Positions 35,781-46,035 of a DNA stretch of 64,000 nucleotides are shown one piece after another. The stretch's first letter is position 1; each line of letters begins with the position of its first letter. The notes under the pieces are model-generated. The model searched no databases. It saw only the letters and a list, made by a program, of their open reading frames with translations, and was not told where the DNA came from. Position numbers and translations under genes: made by a program. The stretch comes from CAVTWD01 sp963738325 (GTDB lineage: Bacteria > Actinomycetota > Acidimicrobiia > Acidimicrobiales > Ilumatobacteraceae), in the NCBI GenBank assembly GCA_963738325.1, contig CAVTWD010000017.1:496001-560000 (forward strand), in the 5' to 3' direction.

Positions 35781-38766
35781 TCAGCCCGGTCGGCTGCTCC
35801 AGCGAGCTTCCGGACACTCGTCGCCGTCATCGTCAACGGCTCCGCGGAGAAGTTCGGCGAGATGGACAGCGCGGCGCCCCCCGCTGTCGCCCTGCTCGAT
35901 CTGCGTTCGGCAGCTGAAGCCGTCGGCCACGATCACATCACGCCGATCGGCTGATCGAACCGCGGGCAGCAGGACACGCTCGGCACACGCACGCGACACC
36001 TCGTAGTGGCCCCGTTCGAAGCCGAAGTTGCCCGCCAGCCCGCAACAGCCCGAGTCGAGCACATCGACCTCGGCGTCCGACGCGGTGAGGATCGCCCGGT
36101 CGGCAGCGTCGCCGAGGATGGCGTGCTGATGGCAGTGGGTCTGCACCACAACCCGACGGCGAACAAGAGGAGGTCGCCAGCCGGGAGTGTGTTCGTGGAG
36201 AAGCTCGGCCAGCGTGACGGTCTGACCACGGAGCCTGGCGACGTCGTGGTCGCCGGGAAGGAGCTCGGCGGCGTCGGCCCGGAAGACCGCCGCGGAGCTC
36301 GGCTCCAACCCGACCACCAGGTTCCCTTGCCGCACCCAAGGCGCCAGCGCTGCCACGGTGCGTCGGAGCACCCGCTTCGCTGTCTTCAGCTGTCCCGTGG
36401 AGATCCAGGTCAAGCCACAACAGAGGCGCCGATCGGGCAGCCTCACCCGCCAGCCGGCTGCCTCCAGCACCTCCACGGCAGCCTTGCCCACCGACGGGTG
36501 GAAGTGGTTCGTGAACGTGTCCGGCCACAGCATCACCTCGCCGCGCCGACCGTCGCCGGCGGGCGGGCGGCGAGCGAACCAACGGCGCAGCGACTCGGCG
36601 GCGAAGTACGGCAGCTCTCGGTGCTCGTCGATCCCGCCCATGCGCCTCACCCCTCCTCGAAGCGCTCGTGCGTGCGTGACGGCATTGATCGTCCGGGGCG
36701 CCGAAGCCGCCAGCTCAGCCCACACGGGCAACCAGCCCATCGAGTAGTGAGCAGCCGGGCGGAGCCGGCGGGCGTAGTGATGGGCCAGGAACTCCGCCTT
36801 GTAGGTGGCCATGTCGACGTTCACAGGGCAGTCGGACTTGCACCCCTTGCAGGCGAGGCAGAGATCGAGGGCATCGCGGACCGCCGCGGACCTCCAGCGG
36901 TCGGCCACGGCGCCGCCCCGCTCGGTCCCGTCGAGCATCTCGAACAGCAGGCGCGCCCGGCCACGCGTGGAATGCTCCTCCTCCTTGGTGACCATGTAGG
37001 AGGGACACATGACCCCCCCGTGGCTGCGGCGGCACTTGCCGACGCCAACGCAGCGCACGACGGCCCGAGCGAAGCTGCCATCGTCGTCGGGGTAGCCAAA
37101 CTCGGTGTCGAGCTCGACATGGTGGTAGTCGGTGCCGAGCCGCAAGTTGGCGTCGAGCGGGTGAGGAGCGCTGACCTTGCCGGGGTTCATTCGGTCGAGC
37201 GGGTCGAAGACCGCCTTCATCTGGTGGAAGGCCTGGACGAGCTCTTGCCCGAACATCCGAACCAGGAGCTCGCCGCGGGCCTGCCCGTCGCCATGCTCGC
37301 CGGAGAGCGATCCTCCGTACGAGGCGACGAGGTCGGCCGCGCGCTCGAGGAAGGAGCGGAACTGCGCGACCCCAGAGGCGGTCATGAGATCGAAGGGAAT
37401 TCGTGTGTGGACGCAGCCTTGGCCGAAGTGGCCGTACAGAGAGGCCTCTGTGAACCCGTACTCCTCGTACAGGCGGCTCAGGTCGCGCAGGTAGTCCCCC
37501 AGCCGGCACGGGTCGACCGCTGAGTCCTCCCATCCGGGCCAGTTGTCGGCTTGGCCCGGCACACGGGCTGTGGCGCCCAGCGCCGCCTCCCGCACATCCC
37601 ACAGCTCTCGCTCGTGCCCGGGATCGTCGAAGAACGCCACTTCGGCGCTGGCCCGTGACCTTCCCAGAGCTGTGAGCAGGCGGTCAGCCGCAGCGTCGGC
37701 GTCCTCCTGGGTCTCGCCGCCGAGCTGCACCAAGAGCCAAGCCCGACCAGCAGGCAACAGATCAAGGGCCCTGGGATGCAGACCTTTGGCCCGCTGAAAG
37801 ACGACCAACCGGTGGTCGATGCCTTCCAGCGCAATCGGCGAGCTGGCGAGCACGGTCGGGACGGCGTCGGCGCTCGAGGCGACGTCCGGGTAGCCGAGCA
37901 GCACCGCCGTCCGCGCCGGCACGACGGGCACGAGCCGCAGCTCGGCGTGCAGCACCGTGACCAGCGTGCCTTCGCTCCCGACGAGGGCCCACCGCGAGGT
38001 CGAAGCCGAGCTCGGGAAGCAGCGAGTCGATGTTGTAGCCCGAGACCCGCCGCGGGATGTTCGGAAAGCGGCGTCGAATCTCGTCCGCGTACTTGTCGCG
38101 GAGCTCGTTCAGCTGCCGGTAGACCTCAGCCGGGCGGCCACCGCCCTCCAGGATCGCCTCGTAGTCGGCGTCGCTCGTCGGGCCCACCCACATCCGCGTC
38201 CCGTCGTAGAGGAGCACCTCCAGCCGCTCGACGTTGTCCACGACCTTGCCCGTACGTTGGGCCGTCGCGCCACATGAGTTGTTGCCGATCATGCCACCGA
38301 GGGTGCAGTGGCTGTGCGTGGCCGGCCGGGGGCCGTACTCGAGACCCGTGGACGCGAGCTGCGCGTTCAACGCGTCGAGCACGATGCCGGGCTCGACGAC
38401 GCAGCGGCGCCGTTCCACGTCGACGGATAGGAGGCGATTGCAGTACTTCGACCAGTCGATGACCACGGCCTGGTTCGTGGCCTGGCCGGCGAGGCTGGTC
38501 CCGCCGCCTCTCGAGAGCAGGGGGGCACCATGACGGCGGCAGATGTCGACCGTGGCCACGACGGCATCGATCGAACGTGGTACGACGACGCCGACGGGAA
38601 CCTGCCGGTAGTTCGAGGCATCCGTTGAATACGCGCTCCGGGAGCCCGCGTCGAAGCGCACCTCGCCGTCGACGCTTCGAAGGAGCTCACGCTCGAGGCT
38701 GAAACCGTCAACGGCGGGCTCGTCCGGCGGACGCCGCACCGGCTGCGGCAGTCGGACCACGCTCAT
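35781..38766 (-). pseudogene. FAD-linked oxidase with Fe-S and CCG domains (Dld/GlcD-GlpC fusion type), one frameshift
   Basis: The first part (MSVVRLPQPVRRPPDEPAVD) has the FAD pocket LLSRGGGTSLAGQATN and GGMIGNNSCGATAQRT. Near 37985 the frame slips into VGSEGTLVTVLHAELRLVPV and the flavin/substrate half follows. Next come two Fe-S motifs (RCVGVGKCRRSHGGVMCPSY and LCLACKGCKSDCPVN) and two CCG motifs (CCGLTW, GCCGLAGNFGFE). Fully repaired it is about 995 residues. It would oxidise a 2-hydroxyacid such as D-lactate and pass electrons toward quinone. The ATG overlaps the stop of the PoxB-like gene. Confidence 0.8.
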
Positions 38767-40526
38767 GCGCGGAGCTGGCTGATCTTGTCGCGAGCCACGG
38801 TGGCGAGGATGGAGCCCTTGTGCGGCTGACCCCGCAGGAACGCCGCTGCAAAGTGCTTCGCCTGCTCGTACGTGACCTTGGCCGGCATGGGCGGCTCGTC
38901 AGGGTTCACGTCGCAGTCGACGATCCCCGGGCCGTCATGGGCCAGCAGAGCCCCCACGGCCTCGCCGAGGTCGGCGGGGTCGATCACCTTTGTTCCATGG
39001 GCCCCGCAGGCTCTGGCCCACGCCGCAAAGTCCGCCTCTGGCGGCTGGTGCCGCACCGCGTACTCCGGGAAGCCGAGCACGATCTGCTCCCACAGGATCT
39101 GCCCGTAGGCGTTGTTGTTGTTCACCACGACCTTGATGGGGAGCTCGCGGCGAACAGCGGTGAGGAACTCCGCCATGAGCATGGCGAAACCTCCGTCTCC
39201 CACGAAGGCGATCACCTGGCGACCAGGGAACGCGTGCTGCATGGCGATCGCGTATGGGAGCCCGGGAGCCATCGTCGCGAGATTTCCCGACAGGTAGAAC
39301 TGGCGGTCACCTCGGATGGTCCAGTGGCGGGCTGCCCACGTGGCGATCGTGCCGGAGTCGCACGTCAGGACGGCATCACTCGACGCGGCGGCGTCGATGG
39401 TGTGCATGAGGTACTGCGGCGCGATGGGTCGGCGGCCCGAGTCCTCCAGGGCCGCCATCTCCGCTCGCCACTTGCTCATGCCCTCCTGATGCCGCGTGAG
39501 GAATTCGCGGTTGCCGGGCTTGAGGAGGGGCAGCAGGTCTTGCAGCGCCAGCTTGGCGTCGGCCACCACGGGCGCGTCGACGGGAAGCCGCAAGCCCACG
39601 AGGGTGGGGTCGACGTCGATCTGGCCGACTCGGGCCTGGTCCGGCGCGGGGAGGTGCTTGGTGTACGGGAACGACGTACCCACCATCAAGAGCGTGTCGC
39701 ACTGCTCCATCACCTCTTCGCTCGGCCGAGTGCCGAGCAGGCCCAGCCCGCCCGTCGTCAGGGGGTCATCGTCGGGTACCACCGCTTTCCCGGGCAGGGT
39801 CTTCACGATGGGTGCCCCCAGCCGGTCGGCGACGGCCAACAGCTCTTCACGGGCATGGAGCGCGCCAACACCAGCCAGCATCGCCACCCGTTCGCCAGCG
39901 TTCAGCAGGTCGGCGAGATTGGCCACCTCGTCCGGCCGAGCCGCGAGCGGGTTACGGACCGTGATCGGGCTGCTCTCGGGCGAGCTTGCGGGCGCCACGT
40001 GACGGTACGGGTCCTCGTCCACCGCGGCAACTTGGATGTCGTTCGGGAACGTGAGATGGGCGACCGACCGGTGTCCGAGCGCGTTCCGGATGGCGAGGTC
40101 GACGACGGCCGGCACCTGCTGCGGGTTGGAGACCATCAGGTTGTACGAGGCGACGTCCTCGTACAGGTGATCGAGCTGGACCTCCTGCTGGTAGCGCGTG
40201 CCCAGCACGGCGGTCTCCTGCATGCCTGTCAACGCCAGCACGGGAGCGTGGTCGAGCTTGGCGTCGTACAGACCGTTCAGCAGATGGATCGCGCCCGGAC
40301 CCGATGTCGCGCAGCACACGCCGAGGCGGCCGGTGGCCTTGGCGTACCCGCAGGCCATGAAGGCGGCGGCTTCTTCGTGGTGGACGAGGACGAACTCAAC
40401 GTCGTCGCGCGCTCTCCGGAATCCTTCCATCAGCCCGTTGATGCCGTCGCCCGGAAGGCCGAAGACCGTATCCACGCCCCACGCCACCAACCTTCGAACA
40501 ACGCTCTCGCCGACTGTCTCCTTCAC
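38763..40526 (-). CDS. Thiamine-pyrophosphate enzyme, pyruvate oxidase/dehydrogenase (PoxB-like)
   Basis: The 587-residue protein is intact. GTG 40526 begins VKETVGESVVRRLVAWGVD. Residues ELVHHEEAAAFMACGYAKAT include the activating Glu, and IAFVGDGGFAMLMAEF with NNNNAYG forms the TPP-binding GDG...NN motif. A central Rossmann-like FAD domain lies between. PoxB-type enzymes decarboxylate pyruvate to acetate and give electrons to quinone. Coupling by ATGA to the Fe-S/FAD oxidase suggests a pyruvate/lactate oxidation module feeding the respiratory chain. Confidence 0.85.
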   Translation of the reverse strand: MKETVGESVVRRLVAWGVDTVFGLPGDGINGLMEGFRRARDDVEFVLVHHEEAAAFMACGYAKATGRLGVCCATSGPGAIHLLNGLYDAKLDHAPVLALTGMQETAVLGTRYQQEVQLDHLYEDVASYNLMVSNPQQVPAVVDLAIRNALGHRSVAHLTFPNDIQVAAVDEDPYRHVAPASSPESSPITVRNPLAARPDEVANLADLLNAGERVAMLAGVGALHAREELLAVADRLGAPIVKTLPGKAVVPDDDPLTTGGLGLLGTRPSEEVMEQCDTLLMVGTSFPYTKHLPAPDQARVGQIDVDPTLVGLRLPVDAPVVADAKLALQDLLPLLKPGNREFLTRHQEGMSKWRAEMAALEDSGRRPIAPQYLMHTIDAAASSDAVLTCDSGTIATWAARHWTIRGDRQFYLSGNLATMAPGLPYAIAMQHAFPGRQVIAFVGDGGFAMLMAEFLTAVRRELPIKVVVNNNNAYGQILWEQIVLGFPEYAVRHQPPEADFAAWARACGAHGTKVIDPADLGEAVGALLAHDGPGIVDCDVNPDEPPMPAKVTYEQAKHFAAAFLRGQPHKGSILATVARDKISQLRA

Positions 40527-40705
40527 CGCGCACCCCTCTCGTCGTCCCTTCCCGACATACCCGGGGCACCCCTCACCTAATCCGGAGCGTCGGCGCGTCG
40601 AATTCCCTGCATGGATGACGCCTCCACGTGGAACTACCTCAGCGGGAGGAAGGACAGCGTCTCCATGGACCAGAGCGGACACATCCGGTGCGTCGCACAT
40701 CCGGC

Positions 40706-41800
40706 ATGACGACGGTTCGAAGCCTCGACGTCACCGTCTACGAGGTGCCGGCTCCCGAGCCCGAGGCCGACGGCACGCTCACGTGGCGCTCGACCACGGT
40801 GGTGGTGGCCGAGCCGTCGGCGGAGGGCGCCACCGGCCTGGGCTTCACGTACCACAGCGCCGCCTGCGCTGACCTGATCGACCGCACGTTGCGGCCTGTC
40901 GTCGTGGGTGCCGACTGCCTCGACGTGCCCGCGATCTGGAGGCGGATGGTGGGCGAGATCCGCAACTACGGACGCCCGGGCGTGGTGTCGGCCGCCATCT
41001 CCGCTGTCGACATCGCGTTGTGGGACCTCAAGGCAAAGCTCCTCGACGTGCCCCTCGTGTCGCTGCTCGGGGCCGTGCGTGACAACGTCCCGGTCTACGG
41101 AAGCGGCGGCTTCACCAGCTACACCGACGAGGAGCTGATCGACCAGCTCGCCGGCTGGGTGCACGGGGATGCCATCCCCCGAGTCAAGATGAAGATCGGT
41201 GCCGGATGGGGGCGGCAGCCAGCACACGACCTCGAGCGTGTCGCAGCGGTGCGAACCGCCATCGGTGACCAGGCCGAGCTGTACGTCGACGCTAACGGCG
41301 CCTACAGCCGCAAGCAGGCCGCCCGGTTGGCCGCCGAACTGGACGACTGCGGCGTGACCTGGTTCGAAGAGCCCGTGTCCTCGGACGATCTGGACGGACT
41401 TCGCCTCGTCCGTGACCTGTCGCTGCTCGAGGTCGCGGCGGGCGAGTATGGGTCGGACGTCGCCTACTTCCGGCACATGTGCGCCGCCGGCGCGGTCGAT
41501 GTGCTGCAGGCCGACGTGACGAGGTGCGCCGGGATAACAGAATGGCTTCGCGTAGCTTCCGTGGCCGCCGGCTACGGCTTGGCGATCTCTGGTCACTGCG
41601 CCCAATCTGCCCACGTCCACCCCGCATGTGCCGTGCCGAACCTCCGGCACCTGGAGTACTTCGTCGACCACGCCCGCGTCGATCGGCTCCTGTTCGACGG
41701 CGTGCTGGACCCGCAGAACGGCCGGCTTGAACCCGATCGCTCGAACGTGGGACTGGGCCTGGTGAAACGAGGCGACGCCGACACCTACCGCCTTCGATGA
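40706..41800 (+). CDS. Mandelate racemase/muconate lactonizing (enolase superfamily) enzyme
   Basis: The 364-residue protein starts at ATG 40706 (MTTVRSLDVTVYEVPAPEPE). The barrel holds VKMKIG with KxK, metal ligands in YVDANGAYS, WFEEPV and AGEYG, and the terminal His in SGHCAQSAH, so it belongs to the mandelate-racemase subgroup with a Lys and a His acid/base pair. Such enzymes abstract a proton next to a carboxylate, often dehydrating sugar acids. The substrate is not assigned. It is divergent from the PoxB gene across 179 bases. Confidence 0.85.
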   Translation: MTTVRSLDVTVYEVPAPEPEADGTLTWRSTTVVVAEPSAEGATGLGFTYHSAACADLIDRTLRPVVVGADCLDVPAIWRRMVGEIRNYGRPGVVSAAISAVDIALWDLKAKLLDVPLVSLLGAVRDNVPVYGSGGFTSYTDEELIDQLAGWVHGDAIPRVKMKIGAGWGRQPAHDLERVAAVRTAIGDQAELYVDANGAYSRKQAARLAAELDDCGVTWFEEPVSSDDLDGLRLVRDLSLLEVAAGEYGSDVAYFRHMCAAGAVDVLQADVTRCAGITEWLRVASVAAGYGLAISGHCAQSAHVHPACAVPNLRHLEYFVDHARVDRLLFDGVLDPQNGRLEPDRSNVGLGLVKRGDADTYRLR

Positions 41801-42029
41801 TCTAGATGGTGCCCCGAGCGGTGACGCTGCGGGCGAAGAGATCCTGGAGTTGGAACAGGCCCCCATCAGCAGACTCCCGGCTGACGCTCAGGAAGCGACG
41901 TCATCCACGCTGCCCGGGCGCCATTCTTCACGAGTCCGCAACGTGTTCGTCGTCGCCCCACAACGTGGGCCGGGAACGTGGACCTTGCCGTCTCCGGCCA
42001 ACCCAGACGGTAGAGGAGGCGCACCGGAC

Positions 42030-42426
42030 ATGAAAGCGATCCTGAGTGGGGACCCGCCCGAGGCCGGCGATGCCGCGTCGCAGTGGTGTCGTTCGCATCT
42101 GGGTCCGGGTGACGAGGTCATCGTCGTTGTCGCAATGAACGCGCTCGGAGAACTCGCCCTGGGCGTGCCGCCGCTCGACACGCTGCGCGGCGATCTGGCG
42201 GTGAAGGCAGACGTCGACACAGAGACATGCGAACCGCTGCGCGAAGCCGGGATCGAGTGCGAGTCGGGGGTGGTCGTCGCATCACCGGCCCAGGCCCTGA
42301 GGGAGATGGCCCAGACCGAACACGCAGACCTCATTGTGATCGGCAAGCGATTCACACTCGGCTGTCATCGATACGGTCCTGCACCACCCCGCTCTCCAGC
42401 TCCTTCATCACAGAGCGCTGTCGTGA
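42030..42426 (+). pseudogene. Single-domain universal stress protein, frameshifted at its end
   Basis: ATG 42030 (MKAILSGDPPEAGDAASQWC) leads through GDEVIVVVAMNALGELALGV and HADLIVIGKR. Near 42353 the frame slips; the correct continuation HSAVIDTVLHHPALQLLHHR ends at TGA 42426. GAGGAGG lies twelve bases upstream. It is more divergent than the other Usp genes and lacks a clear G-x2-G loop. It directly precedes the sigma factor gene. Confidence 0.6.
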
Positions 42427-42509
42427 CATCGCGGTCTGCACCTGTCGAGCCACGATCACGACGCCGGTCGAAGGCTGCGGGGACGACCACGATCGGGCAG
42501 GGCGGTGCG

Positions 42510-43280
42510 ATGACGGCAACCTTCGAGCACGAGCACATCGACGAGCCCTTTCTTCGCTATCGGTGCGACGGTGGACGGGAGCTTCGCAACGATCTCGTCC
42601 TCGAGTACGCCTGGCTCGCCCGGTCGTGCGCTCGTCGGTTCGCCGGACGAGGCGAGCCCTACGATGACCTCCTGCAGGTTGCCCAACTTGGCGTGCTCAA
42701 GGCGGTTGAGCGCTACGACCCCGGCCGCGGCGTGCCGTTCGCGGGATTCGCCATCCCCACCGTGCTCGGTGAGCTGCGCCGGCACTTCCGTGACCACACG
42801 TGGACCGTCTCCCCTCCGCGTCGTATCAAGGAGCTGGCGGTCGCGTTGGGCAATGCGCTGGCGGTGCTCGAGCAGCAGCTTCGGCGAGCGCCTTCGACTG
42901 TCGATCTCGCCGAGTACCTGGGCGTCAGCGAGGACGATGTGCTACAAGCGATGGCCGCCCGCCGCTCCTACCGCCTGGTGCCGCTGTTCGTCTTGGTGAG
43001 CGATGACGACCATGGCGATGCCATCGCCGAGCCCGACGTCGACGTCGTGGCCGACAGCGTCACCGTCCGGCGCGTGCTGGGCGACCTCGAACCGGGCGAG
43101 CAGCGAATCGTGCTGTGGAGGTACTACGACGGGCTGACGCAGTCCGAGATCGCACGGCGCCTGGGCATCTCCCAGGCTCAGGTGTCGCGACGCCTGCACG
43201 ATCTGCTGGAGCGGCTTCGAGCGATCGTCGCCGAGGGCGGAGGAGCGGCGCCTCGGATCGTGAGCACCTCGAGCGGGTAG
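42510..43280 (+). CDS. RNA polymerase sigma factor, SigB/SigF/SigG type
   Basis: The 256-residue protein (MTATFEHEHIDEPFLRYRCD) has region 2 (DDLLQVAQLGVLKAVERYDP, GVPFAGFAIPTVLGELRRHF, RDHTWTV), region 3, and region 4.2 helix-turn-helix GLTQSEIARRLGISQAQVSR. This is the stress/sporulation sigma type. Proteins of the STAS/SpoIIAA kind usually regulate it through anti-sigma factors, and SpoIIAA-like and STAS genes are in the window, though no anti-sigma gene is seen. It may drive several of the nearby Usp and PoxB genes. Confidence 0.88.
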   Translation: MTATFEHEHIDEPFLRYRCDGGRELRNDLVLEYAWLARSCARRFAGRGEPYDDLLQVAQLGVLKAVERYDPGRGVPFAGFAIPTVLGELRRHFRDHTWTVSPPRRIKELAVALGNALAVLEQQLRRAPSTVDLAEYLGVSEDDVLQAMAARRSYRLVPLFVLVSDDDHGDAIAEPDVDVVADSVTVRRVLGDLEPGEQRIVLWRYYDGLTQSEIARRLGISQAQVSRRLHDLLERLRAIVAEGGGAAPRIVSTSSG

Positions 43281-43289
43281 TACGCTCAC

Positions 43290-44126
43290 GTGAAGTCATC
43301 GCAGCGCCGGTACGGCTTGTCCATCTGGGCGCGTCTGGTCGCACGTGTTCGGATGGGGTTTGCCGCGTTCGCGGTCGTCTGTCTCGTAGCCAGTGCCATC
43401 ACACAGCGGGGGGGCTGGTGGTCCTGGCTTGCGCTGGCGATCTTCCTCGTGGGTTTCCTTGCCTACTTCCGCCTTGCCCCGCCACGAGGCGACCGAGTCG
43501 ATGTCACCAGCCCGGTAGCCGGACGGTGGACCGCGCTCAACAGCCCAACGTCACGAGTCCCGAGCCACGGCGTGCATGCGTGGGCGCAGACGTATGCCAT
43601 CGACCTCGTCTGCGAACCGGCGGACGGTCGCCGGCCGCCGTTCGGCTGGCTGCCACTGGCCCGTCGACCGACGGACTTCCCTGGCTTCGGTGCGCCGGTG
43701 CGCGCGCCGGTGTCCGGTGTCGTCGTGCGAGCCCACGACCGCCTGCGCGATCACTGGACCCGGACCTCGCCGCTGGGCCTCGTGTACTTCGTGCTGGAGA
43801 GCGTCCGCGAGCTGTTGGGGCCGCTCTTCGTGTTGGGGAACCACGTCGTCATACGAGGCGACACCGGGGTCCACATCCTGGTCGCGCACTTGCGGCGGGG
43901 CTCTCTTCGTGTCGGGAAGGGCGATGCCGTCAGCGGTGGTGACGTCGTCGGCGAGTGCGGCAACTCAGGCAACAGCACCGAACCTCACGTCCACCTCCAG
44001 GCCATGGACAGCGCCAACGTCTGGGTCGCCGCTGCCCTGCCTCTCGAGATCAACGGATCGGCACCGCCTCGCAACGGTGAGCTGATCGAGGCGGCCGATG
44101 GCTCATCATCTCGCGAGCCCTGCTGA
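43290..44126 (+). CDS. Membrane-anchored M23-family peptidase
   Basis: The 278-residue protein begins at GTG 43290 with a double-helix membrane anchor (MGFAAFAVVCLVASAI and WWSWLALAIFLVGFLAYF). The LytM domain follows: HGVHAWAQTYAIDL, then GNHVVIRGDTGVHILVAHL and EPHVHLQ with the zinc ligands. Such enzymes cut peptidoglycan cross-links or act as enzyme activators. It lies ten bases behind the sigma factor and its end overlaps the convergent NrfD gene by 21 bases. Confidence 0.8.
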   Translation: MKSSQRRYGLSIWARLVARVRMGFAAFAVVCLVASAITQRGGWWSWLALAIFLVGFLAYFRLAPPRGDRVDVTSPVAGRWTALNSPTSRVPSHGVHAWAQTYAIDLVCEPADGRRPPFGWLPLARRPTDFPGFGAPVRAPVSGVVVRAHDRLRDHWTRTSPLGLVYFVLESVRELLGPLFVLGNHVVIRGDTGVHILVAHLRRGSLRVGKGDAVSGGDVVGECGNSGNSTEPHVHLQAMDSANVWVAAALPLEINGSAPPRNGELIEAADGSSSREPC

Positions 44127-45050
44127 TCTGCGCCGTCGCTCTCGAACCCGGGCTTCAGGGTCCAGCGGCGGCCGCACGCCGCTGGACGGCCAACGTCTGG
44201 GCCGGATCCCGACCGACTGCTTGCCGGATGCGAGGACGCACAGGCGTTCGGTGAGCGAAGACGCGAGCACCGCCAACGCCCCTACACGCGTGAGCAGCCG
44301 GCTACGGCCGAACGCCATCAGACCGGCGCCGGCCAGCGCGAGCACCTCAGAGGCGCGCCGGTACGCTCCGGCCGTCCCAGTGCGCCGGGCGACGTCGAGC
44401 GGCCCGAGTTGTTGCTCCATGACACGGGCGGCGGCGAGCTCGGCGATGGAGGCGGCAGCGGCCAGGGCTCGGGCCGTGCCCGCCTGTGCCGTCGGGGTGG
44501 TCAGGCTCGTCGCCGCGCCGGCGCTGGCGGCGGCGCTGGCCGCGAAGAGGAACGGCAACGTGCGCCGGCCTTCGTGCCAGACCGGGGTAGCCGTGTCGGC
44601 GACGAGTACGGCCGTGTACGTCGCTACGCCGGATCCAAGAGCGCCCGCAGCCAGATCGCACATCGCGCCGACCCGGGGGAGCCGTCCCGCTCCCGCCAGC
44701 GCGGCCGCCCCCGTCGCCGCCGAGCCGTAGGCGACGAGCAGCCAGCTTCCGATGCTCATCGGCGACGTGGGCTTGACGACGCGCAGCATGTTGGCGAACC
44801 GGTCGGGACGTCCGAGATCGGCGATGAGCAGCGCCGGGCTCGCGACGAGGCCGGCCAGCGCCCAATGGCGAGCACGGCGGGCCAGACCAGGCTGGCCAAG
44901 GTACCGAGCGGCCGTCGCCAGCACCGAGGAGCCGCCCGCGAGGCCGCCGGTGAAGAAGTAGCCGGCGATCTCGTTCTTCCATGGCGCGGGCTTGACGATC
45001 GGCGCGCCGTAGTAGCCCGGCTCGGGACTTCTGCTGCTCCAGGTGCTCAT
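44106..45050 (-). CDS. NrfD/PsrC-family membrane subunit of formate dehydrogenase
   Basis: The 314-residue protein is intact, begins MSTWSSRSPEPGYYGAPIVK with PAPWKNEIAGYFFTGGLAGG, and has about eight membrane helices. NrfD subunits carry quinone in Mo-enzyme complexes. It is coupled by ATGA to the FdhB remnant, so it was the third gene of an fdhA-fdhB-nrfD operon, the arrangement of quinone-linked formate dehydrogenases. Without the catalytic and Fe-S subunits in this window it has no partner. Confidence 0.8.
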   Translation of the reverse strand: MSTWSSRSPEPGYYGAPIVKPAPWKNEIAGYFFTGGLAGGSSVLATAARYLGQPGLARRARHWALAGLVASPALLIADLGRPDRFANMLRVVKPTSPMSIGSWLLVAYGSAATGAAALAGAGRLPRVGAMCDLAAGALGSGVATYTAVLVADTATPVWHEGRRTLPFLFAASAAASAGAATSLTTPTAQAGTARALAAAASIAELAAARVMEQQLGPLDVARRTGTAGAYRRASEVLALAGAGLMAFGRSRLLTRVGALAVLASSLTERLCVLASGKQSVGIRPRRWPSSGVRPPLDPEARVRERRRRSAGLAR

Positions 45051-45489
45051 CGCCGCCCCAGCAGCGCGGCTCCCGCCGCGGTCGCGATCAGCGCGACGCT
45101 GGCCAGCGCGGCCCGCGTCCAGGTGCCGAGCACCGATCGTGTCGGGACCACGGGGTCTGGTGGGAGGCCGTAGACCTCGGGAGCGTCGAGCAACAGGAAG
45201 AACGCGGCCGTACCGCCCACGCCGTCGTCGGGGCTGTTCCCATACAGATGGGCCTCCTGGACACCGCCGGCACGGAGCGCTTCGACTCGAGCCGCAGCCC
45301 GCTCACGCAGCTCGTCCAAGGGGCCGTGTCGGCGTCGAGCTGCAGCGTGTTGTCGTACGACCGACCGCTGAGCTGACGGTCGCGCTCGGGGACCAGGTTC
45401 CACTCCTTGCACGCCACCTCGCACGCCTTGCACCCGATGCACACGGACGTGTCGGTGAAGAAGCCCATCTGCACGTGTGTCGTCGTCAC
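45047..45489 (-). pseudogene. Formate dehydrogenase Fe-S subunit with a large internal deletion
   Basis: The N-terminus MTTTHVQMGFFTDTSVCIGC and KACEVACKEWNLVPERDRQL holds the first CxxCxxC cluster motif. After NTLQLDADT the sequence jumps in another frame to PLDELRERAAARVEALRAGG and AHLYGNSPDDGVGGTAAFFL, then a C-terminal membrane anchor VALIATAAGAALLGRR. Three of the four Fe-S cluster regions (about 130 residues) are missing. The remaining ends flank the gap cleanly. Confidence 0.72.
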
Positions 45490-46035
45490 GCGGCTCCCCT
45501 CGGTACCGCTCGACGAGGGCTCTCAACGCAGCGCCGCGTGGCCGGCGTCCCGGCCGGACGTCACACGTGAGCGACTTCGTGTCTTGGATGTGCACGTTGG
45601 GGTCCAGGGCCAGCCCCAGGAGGTCATTGGCCGAGTCGCCGACCGTCAGGCCGCGCCGGCCCCAGTGGAAGGGTAGGCCGACCTGGTGCACCGTCTGACC
45701 CCGGACCTGTAGCGGCGCCATGCGTCGCGTCACGAGGACCCGCGCCTCGATCGCGCTTCGGGAGGTGACGATGGTGGCCCAGCCCCCGTGGTCGAGCCCG
45801 CGCAGCCTGGCCAGCTCCGGGCTGACCTCACAGAAGAGCTCGGGCTGCAGGGCGCTGAGTCGGCCAACGGTGCGGCTCATGCCGCCGGCGGTGTGATGCT
45901 CCGTGAGGCGGTAGGTGGAGAGCACGAAGGGAAAGGCGTCGGCGCCCGGCTCGCCAGCGGAAGGATTCTTCGGGTTGGTGGAATGGTCGATCCGCTCGAC
46001 GGCCGGGTTGGACTGGCCGGACACCAAGGCCCCGC
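45490..46035 (-). pseudogene. Formate dehydrogenase molybdopterin subunit, C-terminal fragment
   Basis: GQSNPAVERIDHSTNPKNPS and DAFPFVLSTYRLTEHHTAGG are typical of the molybdopterin dinucleotide-binding domain near the end of FdhA/FdoG, followed by VSPELARLRGLDHGGWATIV and SANDLLGLALDPNVHIQDTK. The N-terminal Fe-S and active-site domains (about 600 residues) are absent. The upstream end is joined to the DUF4396 gene, and the last codons run into FdhB. Confidence 0.7.
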
